From contig CAJUID010000002.1 in assembly GCA_910585905.1 (NCBI GenBank), positions 62,001-126,000 of the forward strand: a DNA stretch of 64,000 bases, given 5' to 3'. The notes under the pieces are model-generated. The model did not search any database. It was not told the DNA's origin and worked only from the letters and a program-made list of their open reading frames with translations. The first letter of the stretch is position 1; the number at the start of each line of letters is the position of its first letter. A program made the translations under genes and the position numbers. Source of the stretch: an uncultured Lachnospiraceae bacterium. Its GTDB lineage: Bacteria > Bacillota > Clostridia > Lachnospirales > Lachnospiraceae. This document shows, in pieces, positions 9,275 to 18,143 of the stretch.

Positions 9275-9835
9275 ATGTATATCATAGTCGGGCTTGGCAA
9301 TCCAGGGCAGAAATATGAGGGAACCAGACATAATATTGGCTTTTCTGCCATTACTACCCTGGCAGATGAATATAATATTTCTGTAGATTCCAATAAACAT
9401 AAAGCTTATATTGGAAAGGGAACGATAGATGGACAGAAGGTTATTCTGGTAAAGCCAGTAACTTATATGAATCTCAGCGGTGAAAGCATCCGGGAGTTAG
9501 TGAATTATTATAAAATTAACCCAAAAGAAGAGTTAATTGTGATTTATGATGACATCCATCTGGACCCAGGTAAGCTGCGGATTCGTGCAAAGGGAAGCGC
9601 AGGTGGACATAATGGGATAAAAAGCGTAATCCAGCTCTTAGAGACACAGGAATTTATCAGAGTGCGTATTGGCGTAGGTGGAAAGCTTCCTGGCAGGGAT
9701 TTGGCAGAACATGTCCTTAGCAGATTTCCGATTGAGGAGGAGGCTATTATGCGAGAATCCCTGCGGAATGCTGCGGAGGCATGTAGAATTATTATGTCAG
9801 AAGACATCAATGCTGCAATGAATCAATTTAATTAA
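9275..9835 (+). CDS. pth: Peptidyl-tRNA hydrolase
   Basis: Pth recycles tRNA by cleaving the ester bond in peptidyl-tRNAs dropped by the ribosome. The family signature is complete: IVGLGNPGQKYEGTRHNIGF (catalytic His near residue 22), NLSGES, and the loop DDIHLDPGKLRIR leading to GSAGGHNGIKS. Length is 186 residues, normal for bacteria. It lies 20 bases after the HD-GYP gene and 59 bases before mfd, the classical pth-mfd neighbourhood of Gram-positive bacteria. Confidence 0.97.
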   Translation: MYIIVGLGNPGQKYEGTRHNIGFSAITTLADEYNISVDSNKHKAYIGKGTIDGQKVILVKPVTYMNLSGESIRELVNYYKINPKEELIVIYDDIHLDPGKLRIRAKGSAGGHNGIKSVIQLLETQEFIRVRIGVGGKLPGRDLAEHVLSRFPIEEEAIMRESLRNAAEACRIIMSEDINAAMNQFN

Positions 9836-9894
9836 AAAAGAATCCGGGTGATGGTGCAGAACAAAGGACCCGCGGTTCAAGGAAAGGTGAAACA

Positions 9895-12800
9895 TTGAAA
9901 ACATTATTGGCACCATTACAGGAAATCAATGCATATAACAGTGCAAAGGAATGCATCGAGAGAAATCGGCTTCCTTTGCACATTTCTGGTTGTATGGATT
10001 CCCAGAAAGCGCATTTTATCTATGGGTTATCCCAGGGGATTTCTTGGAAGGTGATTGTGGCACAAAATGAGATAAAAGCAAGAGAGTTAATGGAAGAGTA
10101 TCGCATGTTTGACCGGGAGGCGCTTTATTTTCCGGCAAAGGATGTGATTTTTTATAGTGCGGATGTTCATGGCAATGCCATTACAGCAGAGCGGCTCAAA
10201 GTAGTTGAGGCACTTTTAACGAAAACTTCAGGCACAGTTATTACGACGATGGACGCTGGCATGGAACATCTGCCTTCAATCTCTACCTATCAGAGATCTA
10301 TCTGCGAGGTAAAGGAGGGGGACATTTTAGACCTGGAGCAGATGAGCAGCCATCTGACCAATATGGGATACAAAAGGCAGAATCAGGTTGAGTCGCCGGG
10401 TGATTATTCCATCCGAGGTGGCATTCTTGATCTATTTCCGATTACTGCAGATTGCCCATTCCGTATTGAATTATGGGGGGATGAGATTGATACCATCCGT
10501 TCGTTTGATGTAGAAAGCCAACGCTCTATTGAGAGAATGGAGCATCTTTCTATCTTTCCGGCATCAGAGTTTATCGCCTCACAAGTTGAGATTAAGGAAG
10601 CTTTTCAAAATATGAAGGCAGACCAGAAGAAACTTTTGGAGCAATTTCGGAAAGAGAAAAACCATGAGGGGACGAACCGTATCAATGAGACCATTCAGCT
10701 TTTGCAGGAGGAATTTGAGGTATATGGAAGCAGAATAGGGCTGGAAGGCTACCTTCCTTACTTTTCAGTACCAACTGGTTCGCTGTTTGATTATTTTGAC
10801 CATGAAGATACTGTATTTTATGTTGACGACCCAAAACGCTGTATCGAAAAAATGGAAACTGTGGAATCAGAATTTCGTGAAAGCATGGAGGGAAGACTTG
10901 GAAAGGGATATATTCTGCCAAAGCAGATGGATATTCTGTATAGTGCAGAGACAGTAAATGCAATTTTACAGAATAAACGGTCAGTATACCTTACTATGTT
11001 AGATTTTCTGCCAAAACAGATTCATGCAGAATCATCTTACAACTTGCAAGTTCAGCCAATCGGCTCATATAACAAGCATTTTGAGCTTTTGGCAGATGAT
11101 ATTAGAAAATGGAGAAAGGACGGATATCGGGTACTTCTGCTGTCAGGATCGCGTACAAGGGCGGAAAGGCTTAGCAATGATTTAAACGAGTATGATATCC
11201 CAGCTTTCTATAGAGAACGGCCGGATACTGCGTTGGAAGCCGGACAGGTAATGGCCTCTTATGGATTTTTGCACAAAGGATTTTCTTACTCCACTGCAAA
11301 GTTTGTTGTGGTGACAGAGGGAGATATTTTTGGGGCAAAGGCGAGGGCAAGGAAGAATAAGAAAAAACAGTATTCCGGCAAGACAATTCAGAGTTTTAAT
11401 GACTTAAATATAGGAGATTATGTAGTTCATGAAAATCACGGCCTCGGTATTTACCGTGGAATCGAAAAGATTCAGGTAGACCGGATTGCGAAGGACTATA
11501 TTAAGATAGAATATGGCGATGGCGGCAACCTCTATGTGCCTGCATCAGGAATGGATGTCTTGCAGAAATTTGCGGGACAGGATGCAAAAAAGCCAAAGTT
11601 AAATAAATTAAATTCTACCGAATGGAAAAAGACAAAATCGCGTGTCCGTGGAGCTGTCCAGGAAATCGCAAAAGAGCTGGTGCTTCTGTATGCAAAGAGA
11701 CAGGAGATGAAAGGATACCAGTTTAGCCAGGACACTGTCTGGCAGAGAGAATTTGAGGAATTGTTTCCATTTGAGGAAACACAGGATCAGCTTCGCGCAA
11801 TTGAGGATACAAAGAGGGACATGGAAAGTACAAAAATCATGGACCGGCTCATTTGTGGTGACGTAGGGTATGGTAAGACTGAGATTGCAATCAGGGCTGC
11901 TTTTAAGGCAGTAAATGACGGCAAGCAGGTGGCTTTTCTGGTGCCGACCACGATTCTTGCACAGCAGCATTACAATACGTTAATTGAACGACTGGGAGAT
12001 TTTCCGGTAACGGTTGAAATGTTATCGCGTTTCCGAACCCCGGCACAGCAGAAAAAGGCAATTACCCAGATAAAGAAGGGGCAGGCAGATATTGTGGTTG
12101 GGACACACCGCCTTTTGTCAAAGGATATTGAATTTAAGAACCTTGGCCTGTTGATTGTGGATGAAGAGCAGCGCTTTGGCGTGACCCATAAAGAAAAGAT
12201 TAAACAGCTCAAAGGGAATGTGGATGTCCTCACCTTGAGCGCAACGCCAATCCCAAGAACACTCCATATGAGCCTGGTAGGAATCCGTGATATGAGCGTG
12301 CTGGAAGAGCCGCCAGTGGATCGCCTGCCGATTCAGACATTTGTTATGGAGCATAACAGTGAGACAATCAGGGAAGCGATTAACCGTGAACTGGCGAGAG
12401 GCGGGCAGGTGTATTATGTCTACAACAGAGTGAAAAGTATTGAGGAAGTTACATTGGAGGTTATGCAGCTTGTTCCTGATGCAAATATTGCATTTGCCCA
12501 CGGGCAGATGAGTGAGAGGGAGCTTGAAAATATTATGATGTCCTTTATCAGTGGTGAGATTGATGTGCTGGTAGCAACTACGATTATAGAGACTGGTTTG
12601 GATATCTCTAATGTAAATACTATTATTATTGACAATGCAGACCAGATGGGGCTTTCACAGCTCTATCAGCTCCGGGGCAGGGTCGGGCGCTCGAACCGTA
12701 CTTCCTTTGCCTTTTTGATGTATAAACGAAACAAGATGTTAAAAGAAGTAGCTGAGAAGAGGCTTGCGGCAATCAGAGAATATACGGAACTGGGTTCGGG

Positions 12801-13494
12801 AATCAAGGTTGCAATGAGGGACCTTGAAATCAGGGGCGCCGGAAATCTTCTGGGGGCTGCCCAATCAGGGCATATGGCAGCAGTTGGATACGACCTTTAC
12901 TGCAAGATGCTAAATGATGCTGTGCGGCGCCTCAAGGGCGAGAGCAAGTTGGAAGAAGACTTCGAAACAACGATTGATTTGCAGGTAGATGCGTATATTC
13001 CGGCATCTTACATTCCGAGTGAATTTCAGAAACTTGATATGTATAAGCGGATCGCCGGGGTGGAGACATTGGAAGAATATAGGGATCTGCAGGAGGAACT
13101 TGTGGACCGTTTTGGGGAAATCCCGGCGGCGGCAGAAAATCTATTGCGCGTAGCTCTTTTAAAGGCGGATGCCCATGCTGCACGTATGACGCAGGTGGTA
13201 CAAAAGCCAAATGGGATCCGATTTTATCTGCATGAGAGTGTTAGAGTTGACAGCAGCAAAGCCTCTAAAATGTTAGAGGATTATCAGGGAAAAATGAAGT
13301 ATGTGCAGGAGGAGGAACCATATTTTTGCTATATCCTGCAAGAAACAAAAAATATGTGGAAAGTCAGTGCACCACGTTTTGTAGCGGCAGATGCGAAACA
13401 GAAAAGCACAAAGGCGAGCCAGGCAGATGAAATATTCCATACTGTAGAAAGTTCCATTAAGAGAATAGGAGGACTATATGATAAGGAAAAGTAA
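9895..13494 (+). CDS. mfd: Mfd, transcription-repair coupling factor
   Basis: Mfd uses ATP-driven DNA translocation to push stalled RNA polymerase off a lesion and recruits UvrA. The N-terminal UvrB-like region includes SPGDYSIRGGILDLFP. The RNA-polymerase-interacting CarD-like domain shows GDYVVHENHGLGIYRG. The motor domain has GDVGYGKTEIAIRAAF (Walker A), DEEQRFGV (DEEQ box), SATPIPRTL, and the RecG-like motif QLRGRVGRS. A TRCF C-terminal domain follows. At 1199 residues it is of normal to slightly large size. The start is a TTG at 9895 preceded by AAGGAAAGGTG. It overlaps the next gene by 17 bases, indicating coupling. Confidence 0.97.
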   Translation: MKTLLAPLQEINAYNSAKECIERNRLPLHISGCMDSQKAHFIYGLSQGISWKVIVAQNEIKARELMEEYRMFDREALYFPAKDVIFYSADVHGNAITAERLKVVEALLTKTSGTVITTMDAGMEHLPSISTYQRSICEVKEGDILDLEQMSSHLTNMGYKRQNQVESPGDYSIRGGILDLFPITADCPFRIELWGDEIDTIRSFDVESQRSIERMEHLSIFPASEFIASQVEIKEAFQNMKADQKKLLEQFRKEKNHEGTNRINETIQLLQEEFEVYGSRIGLEGYLPYFSVPTGSLFDYFDHEDTVFYVDDPKRCIEKMETVESEFRESMEGRLGKGYILPKQMDILYSAETVNAILQNKRSVYLTMLDFLPKQIHAESSYNLQVQPIGSYNKHFELLADDIRKWRKDGYRVLLLSGSRTRAERLSNDLNEYDIPAFYRERPDTALEAGQVMASYGFLHKGFSYSTAKFVVVTEGDIFGAKARARKNKKKQYSGKTIQSFNDLNIGDYVVHENHGLGIYRGIEKIQVDRIAKDYIKIEYGDGGNLYVPASGMDVLQKFAGQDAKKPKLNKLNSTEWKKTKSRVRGAVQEIAKELVLLYAKRQEMKGYQFSQDTVWQREFEELFPFEETQDQLRAIEDTKRDMESTKIMDRLICGDVGYGKTEIAIRAAFKAVNDGKQVAFLVPTTILAQQHYNTLIERLGDFPVTVEMLSRFRTPAQQKKAITQIKKGQADIVVGTHRLLSKDIEFKNLGLLIVDEEQRFGVTHKEKIKQLKGNVDVLTLSATPIPRTLHMSLVGIRDMSVLEEPPVDRLPIQTFVMEHNSETIREAINRELARGGQVYYVYNRVKSIEEVTLEVMQLVPDANIAFAHGQMSERELENIMMSFISGEIDVLVATTIIETGLDISNVNTIIIDNADQMGLSQLYQLRGRVGRSNRTSFAFLMYKRNKMLKEVAEKRLAAIREYTELGSGIKVAMRDLEIRGAGNLLGAAQSGHMAAVGYDLYCKMLNDAVRRLKGESKLEEDFETTIDLQVDAYIPASYIPSEFQKLDMYKRIAGVETLEEYRDLQEELVDRFGEIPAAAENLLRVALLKADAHAARMTQVVQKPNGIRFYLHESVRVDSSKASKMLEDYQGKMKYVQEEEPYFCYILQETKNMWKVSAPRFVAADAKQKSTKASQADEIFHTVESSIKRIGGLYDKEK

Positions 13495-14494
13495 GCGTTT
13501 TCTTGCAATTTTACTGTCCGGTGTACTGACGGCGGCTGTATTGTCCGGCTGTACCAGTGAAAAGAATATTGGTGGTAATGTAAAGCTGGAAAATGGCGAG
13601 ATTGAGGAAAACTCTATCGTGATTAAGGTGGGGGGAATTGGGGTCAAATACAGTGAAGTGCTTGGCTACTGCTATCTGCTAAAGGAACAGTATGAGGACA
13701 GCTTTGGCAGCAATATCTGGGATTATAAGCTAGAAGGCGGAAACACGATTGGGGATGACGCCAAAGAGGAAATTATCAATATGATAACACAGTTGAAGGT
13801 AATCGGCGCAACAGCGGAAGAGGAAGAGGTCAGCCTGACAAACGATGAGAGGGATGAAGCCCTGCAAAAGGCGGAGGAATTGCTTCGAACGGCCAGCAGC
13901 AAGGATAAGGAAAAATATCATCTATCCCTGCAAGGGCTTAGCAGTATCTATGAGGAAAATGCCCTTGCAAACAAAATGTTTTACATTGCTACTGACGATG
14001 CCGATACAGAAGTATCCTCTGAGGAGGCAAGGCAGGTAAAGATAGAATTTTTTCAGATAATGACTAAGGGGACAACAAAGAGTGGTGTGATAGTATCCCT
14101 GGATGAGAAGGAGAGGCGCACTGCGAGGGAGAGGGCAAGTGAACTCCGCAGTGCGGCGGCAAAAACGGAGAACTTTTTGGAGTTTGCAGAGGCCAATACG
14201 GAAGCTGAAAAGGTGGAGATGACAATTGGCCAGGACAATACAGAACTTGACCGAAGTATTGTAACCACAGCATTTTCAATGAAAAAGGGGGCAATTAGCC
14301 CAGTAATCGGAACAGGGGATGGATATTATGTCCTGCACTGTGTTGACGATAACGATGAAGATGCAACATATGCACGCAGGGAAGCCATTATTGAAGAGCG
14401 TCAGACGAAAATGTTTAAGCAGAAGTATAAGAAATGGCTTGGAGATTATGAAGTGAGTATCAGTAAGTCTTTTTGGAAGATTTTTCATATCTGA
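13478..14494 (+). CDS. PrsA-like lipoprotein peptidyl-prolyl isomerase
   Basis: A basic start, hydrophobic core and lipobox LSGC (cysteine near residue 25) predict a membrane-anchored lipoprotein. The middle is helical and acidic (SurA/PrsA N-domain-like). Residues of about 180-290 resemble a parvulin domain (KIEFFQIMTKG, FLEFAEANTEAEK, FSMKKGAISPVIGTGDGYYVLHC). PrsA-type proteins fold exported proteins at the membrane-wall interface. The gene overlaps the end of mfd by 17 bases, a common Clostridia arrangement. The parvulin match is weaker than in Bacillus PrsA, so enzymatic activity is not certain. Confidence 0.82.
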   Translation: MIRKSKRFLAILLSGVLTAAVLSGCTSEKNIGGNVKLENGEIEENSIVIKVGGIGVKYSEVLGYCYLLKEQYEDSFGSNIWDYKLEGGNTIGDDAKEEIINMITQLKVIGATAEEEEVSLTNDERDEALQKAEELLRTASSKDKEKYHLSLQGLSSIYEENALANKMFYIATDDADTEVSSEEARQVKIEFFQIMTKGTTKSGVIVSLDEKERRTARERASELRSAAAKTENFLEFAEANTEAEKVEMTIGQDNTELDRSIVTTAFSMKKGAISPVIGTGDGYYVLHCVDDNDEDATYARREAIIEERQTKMFKQKYKKWLGDYEVSISKSFWKIFHI

Positions 14495-14513
14495 AAAATT
14501 TATCATTAAAAAG

Positions 14514-14542
14514 TTTACAGATATTATTTCATTTGTTATACT
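14514..14542 (+). promoter_or_regulatory. Promoter for cheX-like gene
   Basis: TTTACA (14514-14519) and TATACT (14537-14542) are 17 bases apart, about 80 bases before the start codon and just after the end of the PrsA-like gene, so the cheX-like gene is its own transcription unit. Confidence 0.6.
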
Positions 14543-14549
14543 ACAAGGG

Positions 14550-14595
14550 TATCATATTTTGTTGGGAGTCAGGGGTGGAGTCACAAAATATCATA
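14550..14595 (+). other. 5'-leader hairpin of the cheX-like transcript
   Basis: A stem formed by 14550-14562 and 14583-14595 (ATATTTTGT with ACAAAATAT plus an outer TAT/ATA across one mismatch) begins at the expected transcription start. Its loop holds the direct repeat GGAGTC twice. It may protect the 5' end or bind a regulator; function unknown. Confidence 0.4.
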
Positions 14596-14620
14596 CTACT
14601 GTTGAAGGGAAGGTGATATT

Positions 14621-15073
14621 GTGAAAGCAGAGCATGTGAATCCATTTATTATCTCTGTTTGTAAGATTATGAAAGATATGTGTATGCTCGACTTGAAAAT
14701 AGGGAAGCCTGCTATGGTAAAAGGAGCATATTCTGGGGATACGTCTATTATCAAATTAGGGATCATCGGCAATCTAACGGGACAGGTTGTACTTAATATT
14801 GCGCATCCGACGGCACTGCAGATAGTGTCGAAGATGGTAATGATGCCTGTGGACACCATTGATGAAATGGGTCAGAGTGCAATTTCTGAGCTTGGAAATA
14901 TGATTGCCGGAAATGCAGCAACAGTTTTTGCCAATAGTAACATTATAATAGATATTACACCGCCAAGTTATTTTCTTGGCTCAGAGTTTAAACCGGATGT
15001 ACCGTCGTTTTTTAGCATCCCATTTACTTGTGAGGCTGGAGAACTGTCCGTGGATGTCTTTATCAACGAATAA
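14621..15073 (+). CDS. cheX: CheX/CheC-family CheY-phosphate phosphatase-like protein
   Basis: The 150-residue protein matches the CheX fold: an N-terminal helix (NPFIISVCKIMKDM), beta strands (VKGAYSGD, GQVVLNIAHPTALQIVSKM) and the active-site helix signature E-x-x-N in SELGNMIAGNA, which in CheX and CheC positions the water that dephosphorylates CheY-P. The C-terminal half gives the second set of strands. No other che operon gene is adjacent, so it may serve a distant chemotaxis cluster or another response regulator; a soluble chemoreceptor gene lies at 61.2 kb. It has its own promoter and terminator. The ribosome binding site is GAAGGTGA. Confidence 0.82.
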   Translation: MKAEHVNPFIISVCKIMKDMCMLDLKIGKPAMVKGAYSGDTSIIKLGIIGNLTGQVVLNIAHPTALQIVSKMVMMPVDTIDEMGQSAISELGNMIAGNAATVFANSNIIIDITPPSYFLGSEFKPDVPSFFSIPFTCEAGELSVDVFINE

Positions 15074-15088
15074 TACATAGCAGAATGC

Positions 15089-15116
15089 AAGAGGGATGTA
15101 GTTTATCCCTCTTTTA
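15089..15116 (+). terminator. Intrinsic terminator after cheX-like gene
   Basis: AAGAGGGAT (15089-15097) pairs with ATCCCTCTT (15105-15113), loop of seven, followed by TTTAT. Confidence 0.75.
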
Positions 15117-15231
15117 TAGAGCGTGCCTGAAAATTATTTTTCAGATACATTATAGTTTGCAAGCTGCTGTACTTACTAGAGTGAATTTGTTAATAAGCTC
15201 CAAGACAGACGCAGTGAAAATGGAGGTTATC

Positions 15232-15957
15232 ATGGCAACATATAAAAGATACCGAAAAGAGGATAGCGTTTCCTATTCATTAGGGCTGACTCTAACATTT
15301 GAGCTTTTAAAATATAAGGCAGAATATGTGCGGAAAATCTATGTGCATTCTGCTATGAAGCCTGGAGATACATTAGACAAACTAACAGTATTATGTAAGG
15401 ATGCCGGAATTGATATGGTATATACGGATAAAATATTTCATGTGCTGTCTGGGAAAGAGAATTGTTATGTTATCGGCGAATTTAGTAAATTTGCTGGGAA
15501 TCTGTGCATAGAAGAATCTCATGTTGTCTTAGTAAATCCATCCAACGCAGGCAATATGGGAACCATTATGCGGAGTGCACTTGGTTTCGGCATCCGCCAG
15601 ATTGCAATTGTGCGCCCGGCGGTAGATGCCTTTGATCCAAAAACGGTCCGTGCCTCTATGGGGGCTGTTTTTTCGATTGATTTTAAATATTTTGACAGTT
15701 TTAGTGATTATATGAAGCAATTTGAAGAGGGCAGGGAATTATATCCTTTTATGCTGGATGCAAAGAAACGTATTTATAATATTTGTCCTCAAGGAGTTTT
15801 CTCATTGATTTTTGGAAATGAGGCGACGGGACTTCCAGAACAATTTGCGGATATCGGGACAAGTGTTGTGATTCCGCATTCAAATAAGATTGATAGCCTA
15901 AACCTTCCGATTGCGGCAAGCATTGCTATGTATGAGGCAACAAAGGGGCGGGTTTAA
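15232..15957 (+). CDS. TrmH/SpoU-family RNA 2'-O-methyltransferase
   Basis: The three knotted SPOUT motifs are all present: NPSNAGNMGTIMRSALGFG (motif 1), SLIFGNEATGLP (motif 2) and IDSLNLPIAASIAMYE (motif 3), which together bind S-adenosylmethionine and methylate a ribose 2'-OH in rRNA or tRNA. The N-terminal part (about residues 1-95) is an RNA-binding region of the RlmB type. Start: ATG at 15232, preceded by GGAGG at seven to eight bases; a longer in-frame start at 15085 lies inside the upstream terminator and is rejected. 241 residues is normal. It is followed 20 bases later by the CobW gene. Confidence 0.9.
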   Translation: MATYKRYRKEDSVSYSLGLTLTFELLKYKAEYVRKIYVHSAMKPGDTLDKLTVLCKDAGIDMVYTDKIFHVLSGKENCYVIGEFSKFAGNLCIEESHVVLVNPSNAGNMGTIMRSALGFGIRQIAIVRPAVDAFDPKTVRASMGAVFSIDFKYFDSFSDYMKQFEEGRELYPFMLDAKKRIYNICPQGVFSLIFGNEATGLPEQFADIGTSVVIPHSNKIDSLNLPIAASIAMYEATKGRV

Positions 15958-15977
15958 AGAAAGGATGATAAGAGGTT

Positions 15978-17150
15978 ATGGCAAAGATTGATATTATTTC
16001 AGGTTTTTTAGGAGCAGGAAAGACAACATTAATCAAAAAGCTGATCGCAGAGGCATTTCCAGGGGAGAAGCTTGTGTTAATTGAAAATGAGTTTGGAGAG
16101 ATTGGGATTGATGGGGGTTTCTTAAAAGAAGCAGGTATCCAGATTACAGAAATGAATTCGGGTTGCATCTGCTGTTCACTTGTAGGTGATTTTGGGGAAG
16201 CGCTCAAAGAGGTTTTGGAGAAGTATTCGCCAGACCGCGTGATTATTGAGCCATCGGGAGTTGGCAAGCTTTCGGATGTTATGAAAGCAGTACAGAAGAT
16301 TGGTGATGATGCCGTGATTAATAGTACAGCAGTAGTTGTTGATGCGGCAAAGTGTAAAATGTATATGAAAAACTACGGTGAATTTTACAATAACCAGATT
16401 GAATATGCAGGAACCATTATCCTGAGCCGTACCCAAAATATATCAGAAGAAAAACTGGGAACTTGTTTGAAGTTAATCCGCGAGAAGAATGGTGAGGCTT
16501 CTGTAATTACAACCCCTTGGGATGAAATTGCAGGAAAAAATATTTTAGAGGCAATGGAAAAAATCAATTCTCTGGAAAAGGAATTAATAGAAGAGCATGA
16601 GCATCATCACCATGATGGGGAGTGTTGCCATGAGCATCACCATGACGGAGAGCATCATCACCACGACGGGGAGTGCTGTCACGGGCATCACCATGACGGA
16701 GAGCATCATCACCACGACGGGGAGTGCTGCCATGGGCATCACCATGACGGAGAGCACCATCACCACGACGGGGAGTGCTGCCACGGGCATCACCATGACG
16801 GAGAGCACCATCACCACGATGGGGAGTGCTGCCATGGGCATCATCATGGACATGAGGGACACCACCATGCAGATGATGTGTTTACGAGTATGGGACTTGA
16901 GACAGCCCACAAGTTTACAGAGGAAGAACTAAAGAATATTATTGATAAATTGGCAAATAGTACAGAATATGGAGAGGTTCTCCGCGCAAAGGGCATTGTT
17001 GCCGCGGCGGAGGGGGAGTGGTTCCACTTTGACCTTGTGCCGGAAGAAACAGAAATCCGCCGGGGCGCTGCAGATTTTACCGGGCGTATCTGTGTAATCG
17101 GCTCCGAACTTAAGGAAGAGAAGGTGCGTGAGCTTTTTCATGTAGCGTAA
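15978..17150 (+). CDS. CobW/COG0523-family GTPase with five His/Cys-rich tandem repeats
   Basis: The protein shows the G3E GTPase Walker A loop SGFLGAGKTTLI (about residues 7-18), the invariant metal motif GCICCSL (CxCC, about 57-63), and a CobW C-terminal domain near residues 310-390. COG0523 proteins are GTP-driven metallochaperones, several of them for zinc. Between the GTPase and C-terminal domain (residues 209-293) sit five copies of a 17-residue His/Asp/Gly/Glu/Cys unit, giving an exceptional density of metal ligands, likely a metal reservoir or sensor. The next gene is a second CobW-type GTPase. No Zur box was identified by eye. Confidence 0.92.
   Translation: MAKIDIISGFLGAGKTTLIKKLIAEAFPGEKLVLIENEFGEIGIDGGFLKEAGIQITEMNSGCICCSLVGDFGEALKEVLEKYSPDRVIIEPSGVGKLSDVMKAVQKIGDDAVINSTAVVVDAAKCKMYMKNYGEFYNNQIEYAGTIILSRTQNISEEKLGTCLKLIREKNGEASVITTPWDEIAGKNILEAMEKINSLEKELIEEHEHHHHDGECCHEHHHDGEHHHHDGECCHGHHHDGEHHHHDGECCHGHHHDGEHHHHDGECCHGHHHDGEHHHHDGECCHGHHHGHEGHHHADDVFTSMGLETAHKFTEEELKNIIDKLANSTEYGEVLRAKGIVAAAEGEWFHFDLVPEETEIRRGAADFTGRICVIGSELKEEKVRELFHVA
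16602..16856 (+). repeat. Five in-frame 51-bp tandem repeats coding a His/Cys-rich metal-binding tract
   Basis: Unit HHHHDGECCHGHHHDGE (17 residues) occurs five times head to tail; copy 1 has E in place of G after CCH and copy 5 diverges at its end. Copies differ by synonymous changes (cat/cac, tgt/tgc), so the array is not brand new but could still gain or lose units by slippage. Confidence 0.93.
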
Positions 17151-17166
17151 GAATGGGGGGCGCCGT

Positions 17167-18138
17167 ATGTTTGGAAGAAAAAAAGAGATGATGGTCTATG
17201 TTATTATGGGATTTTTAGAGGCCGGTAAAACAAGCCTAATCAAAGACTTGCTTCAGGATGAATTATTTGATGACCATGCAAAGACATTGATTCTTGCCTG
17301 TGAAGAGGGCGAGGAAGAATATGACACAGATTTGCTGCAAAAGACTGGGGCAGCATGTGAATATATAGAGGATGAGGAATCCTTTCGGGGAAAGGTTATC
17401 GAGAAATTTTTAAAAAAACACCGCCCGGACCGTATTGTTATGGAATACAATGGAATGTGGCCTGCCAGCCATATTCCTGAAATTTATGATGAGCTGGAGG
17501 AAATTTGCTTTGACAGGGAAGTGATTTTTCAGACAATTGATGTGGTAAATGATGAAAGTTTTTCTCTCTATATGAAAAATATGCCGTCGATGATGGTGGA
17601 TCAGTTCCGGATCGCAGAAATGATTATAGTAAACCGCTGTACGCTGCAGACAAGCAAGTCTGCAATTCGCGGCAGTGTCAAGGCAGTGAATCCGCGGGCA
17701 CAGATTGTCTACGAATCAGAAGATGACGCTTTTTATGATATGAAAGAGGAAATGCCTTTTGATACCAATGCAGACGTTATTGAAGTATCGGATGATGATT
17801 TTGGATTGTGGTATATTGATATGCTGGACCACCCGGAGACTTATACTGGTAAGATACTCAAAATAAAAGGGCTGATACAGAAGACGATGGGGCTGCAGCA
17901 TGGATTTGTAGTTTTTGGTCGCTTCGCAATGACCTGCTGTGCGGATGATGTGCAGTATATGGGATTTCTTTGTAAGGCGGATGGCTGGTCATCATACCAA
18001 AATAAACAGTACGTTACGGTAACTGCCCGAATGGAATATAAATATATGGAAGAATATGCACAGGAAGGGCCGGTATTTTATGCGGAGGAAGTAGAGCCTG
18101 CAGAAAAACCGAAAGAGGAATTGGTTTATTTTAATTAG
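17167..18138 (+). CDS. CobW-type GTPase domain fused to a YcgQ-like (TIGR03943/DUF1980) domain
   Basis: Residues 1-200 carry a CobW-like GTPase: Walker A MGFLEAGKTSLIKDLL, a Walker-B-like region RIVMEYNGMW and NRC near residue 158 in the guanine-specificity position. The CxCC metal motif of classical COG0523 members is missing (the region reads LACEEGEEEYD). Residues of about 205-310 resemble the C-terminal domain of YcgQ-type proteins, with the hallmark GRFAMTCCADD followed by MGFLCK. YcgQ partners a YcgR permease, and in Bacillus these genes belong to the zinc-responsive Zur regulon. This suggests a zinc-linked role together with the His-rich CobW gene 16 bases upstream. The domain match is from memory of the motif and should be confirmed. 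Confidence 0.75.
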   Translation: MFGRKKEMMVYVIMGFLEAGKTSLIKDLLQDELFDDHAKTLILACEEGEEEYDTDLLQKTGAACEYIEDEESFRGKVIEKFLKKHRPDRIVMEYNGMWPASHIPEIYDELEEICFDREVIFQTIDVVNDESFSLYMKNMPSMMVDQFRIAEMIIVNRCTLQTSKSAIRGSVKAVNPRAQIVYESEDDAFYDMKEEMPFDTNADVIEVSDDDFGLWYIDMLDHPETYTGKILKIKGLIQKTMGLQHGFVVFGRFAMTCCADDVQYMGFLCKADGWSSYQNKQYVTVTARMEYKYMEEYAQEGPVFYAEEVEPAEKPKEELVYFN

Positions 18139-18143
18139 CAAAT

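Noticed and set aside
9836..9894. Terminator between pth and mfd
   Set aside because: GAATCCGGGT and ACCCGCGGTTC can pair imperfectly, but there is no T-run and the mfd ribosome site follows directly.
16602..16856. CRISPR-like direct repeats
   Set aside because: The 51-bp units are contiguous without spacers and stay in frame within the CobW gene.
16584..16932. Long frames on both strands opposite or shifted from the His-rich repeats
   Set aside because: They consist of monotonous M/V/T-rich repeats that are frame shadows of the His/Cys tandem array.
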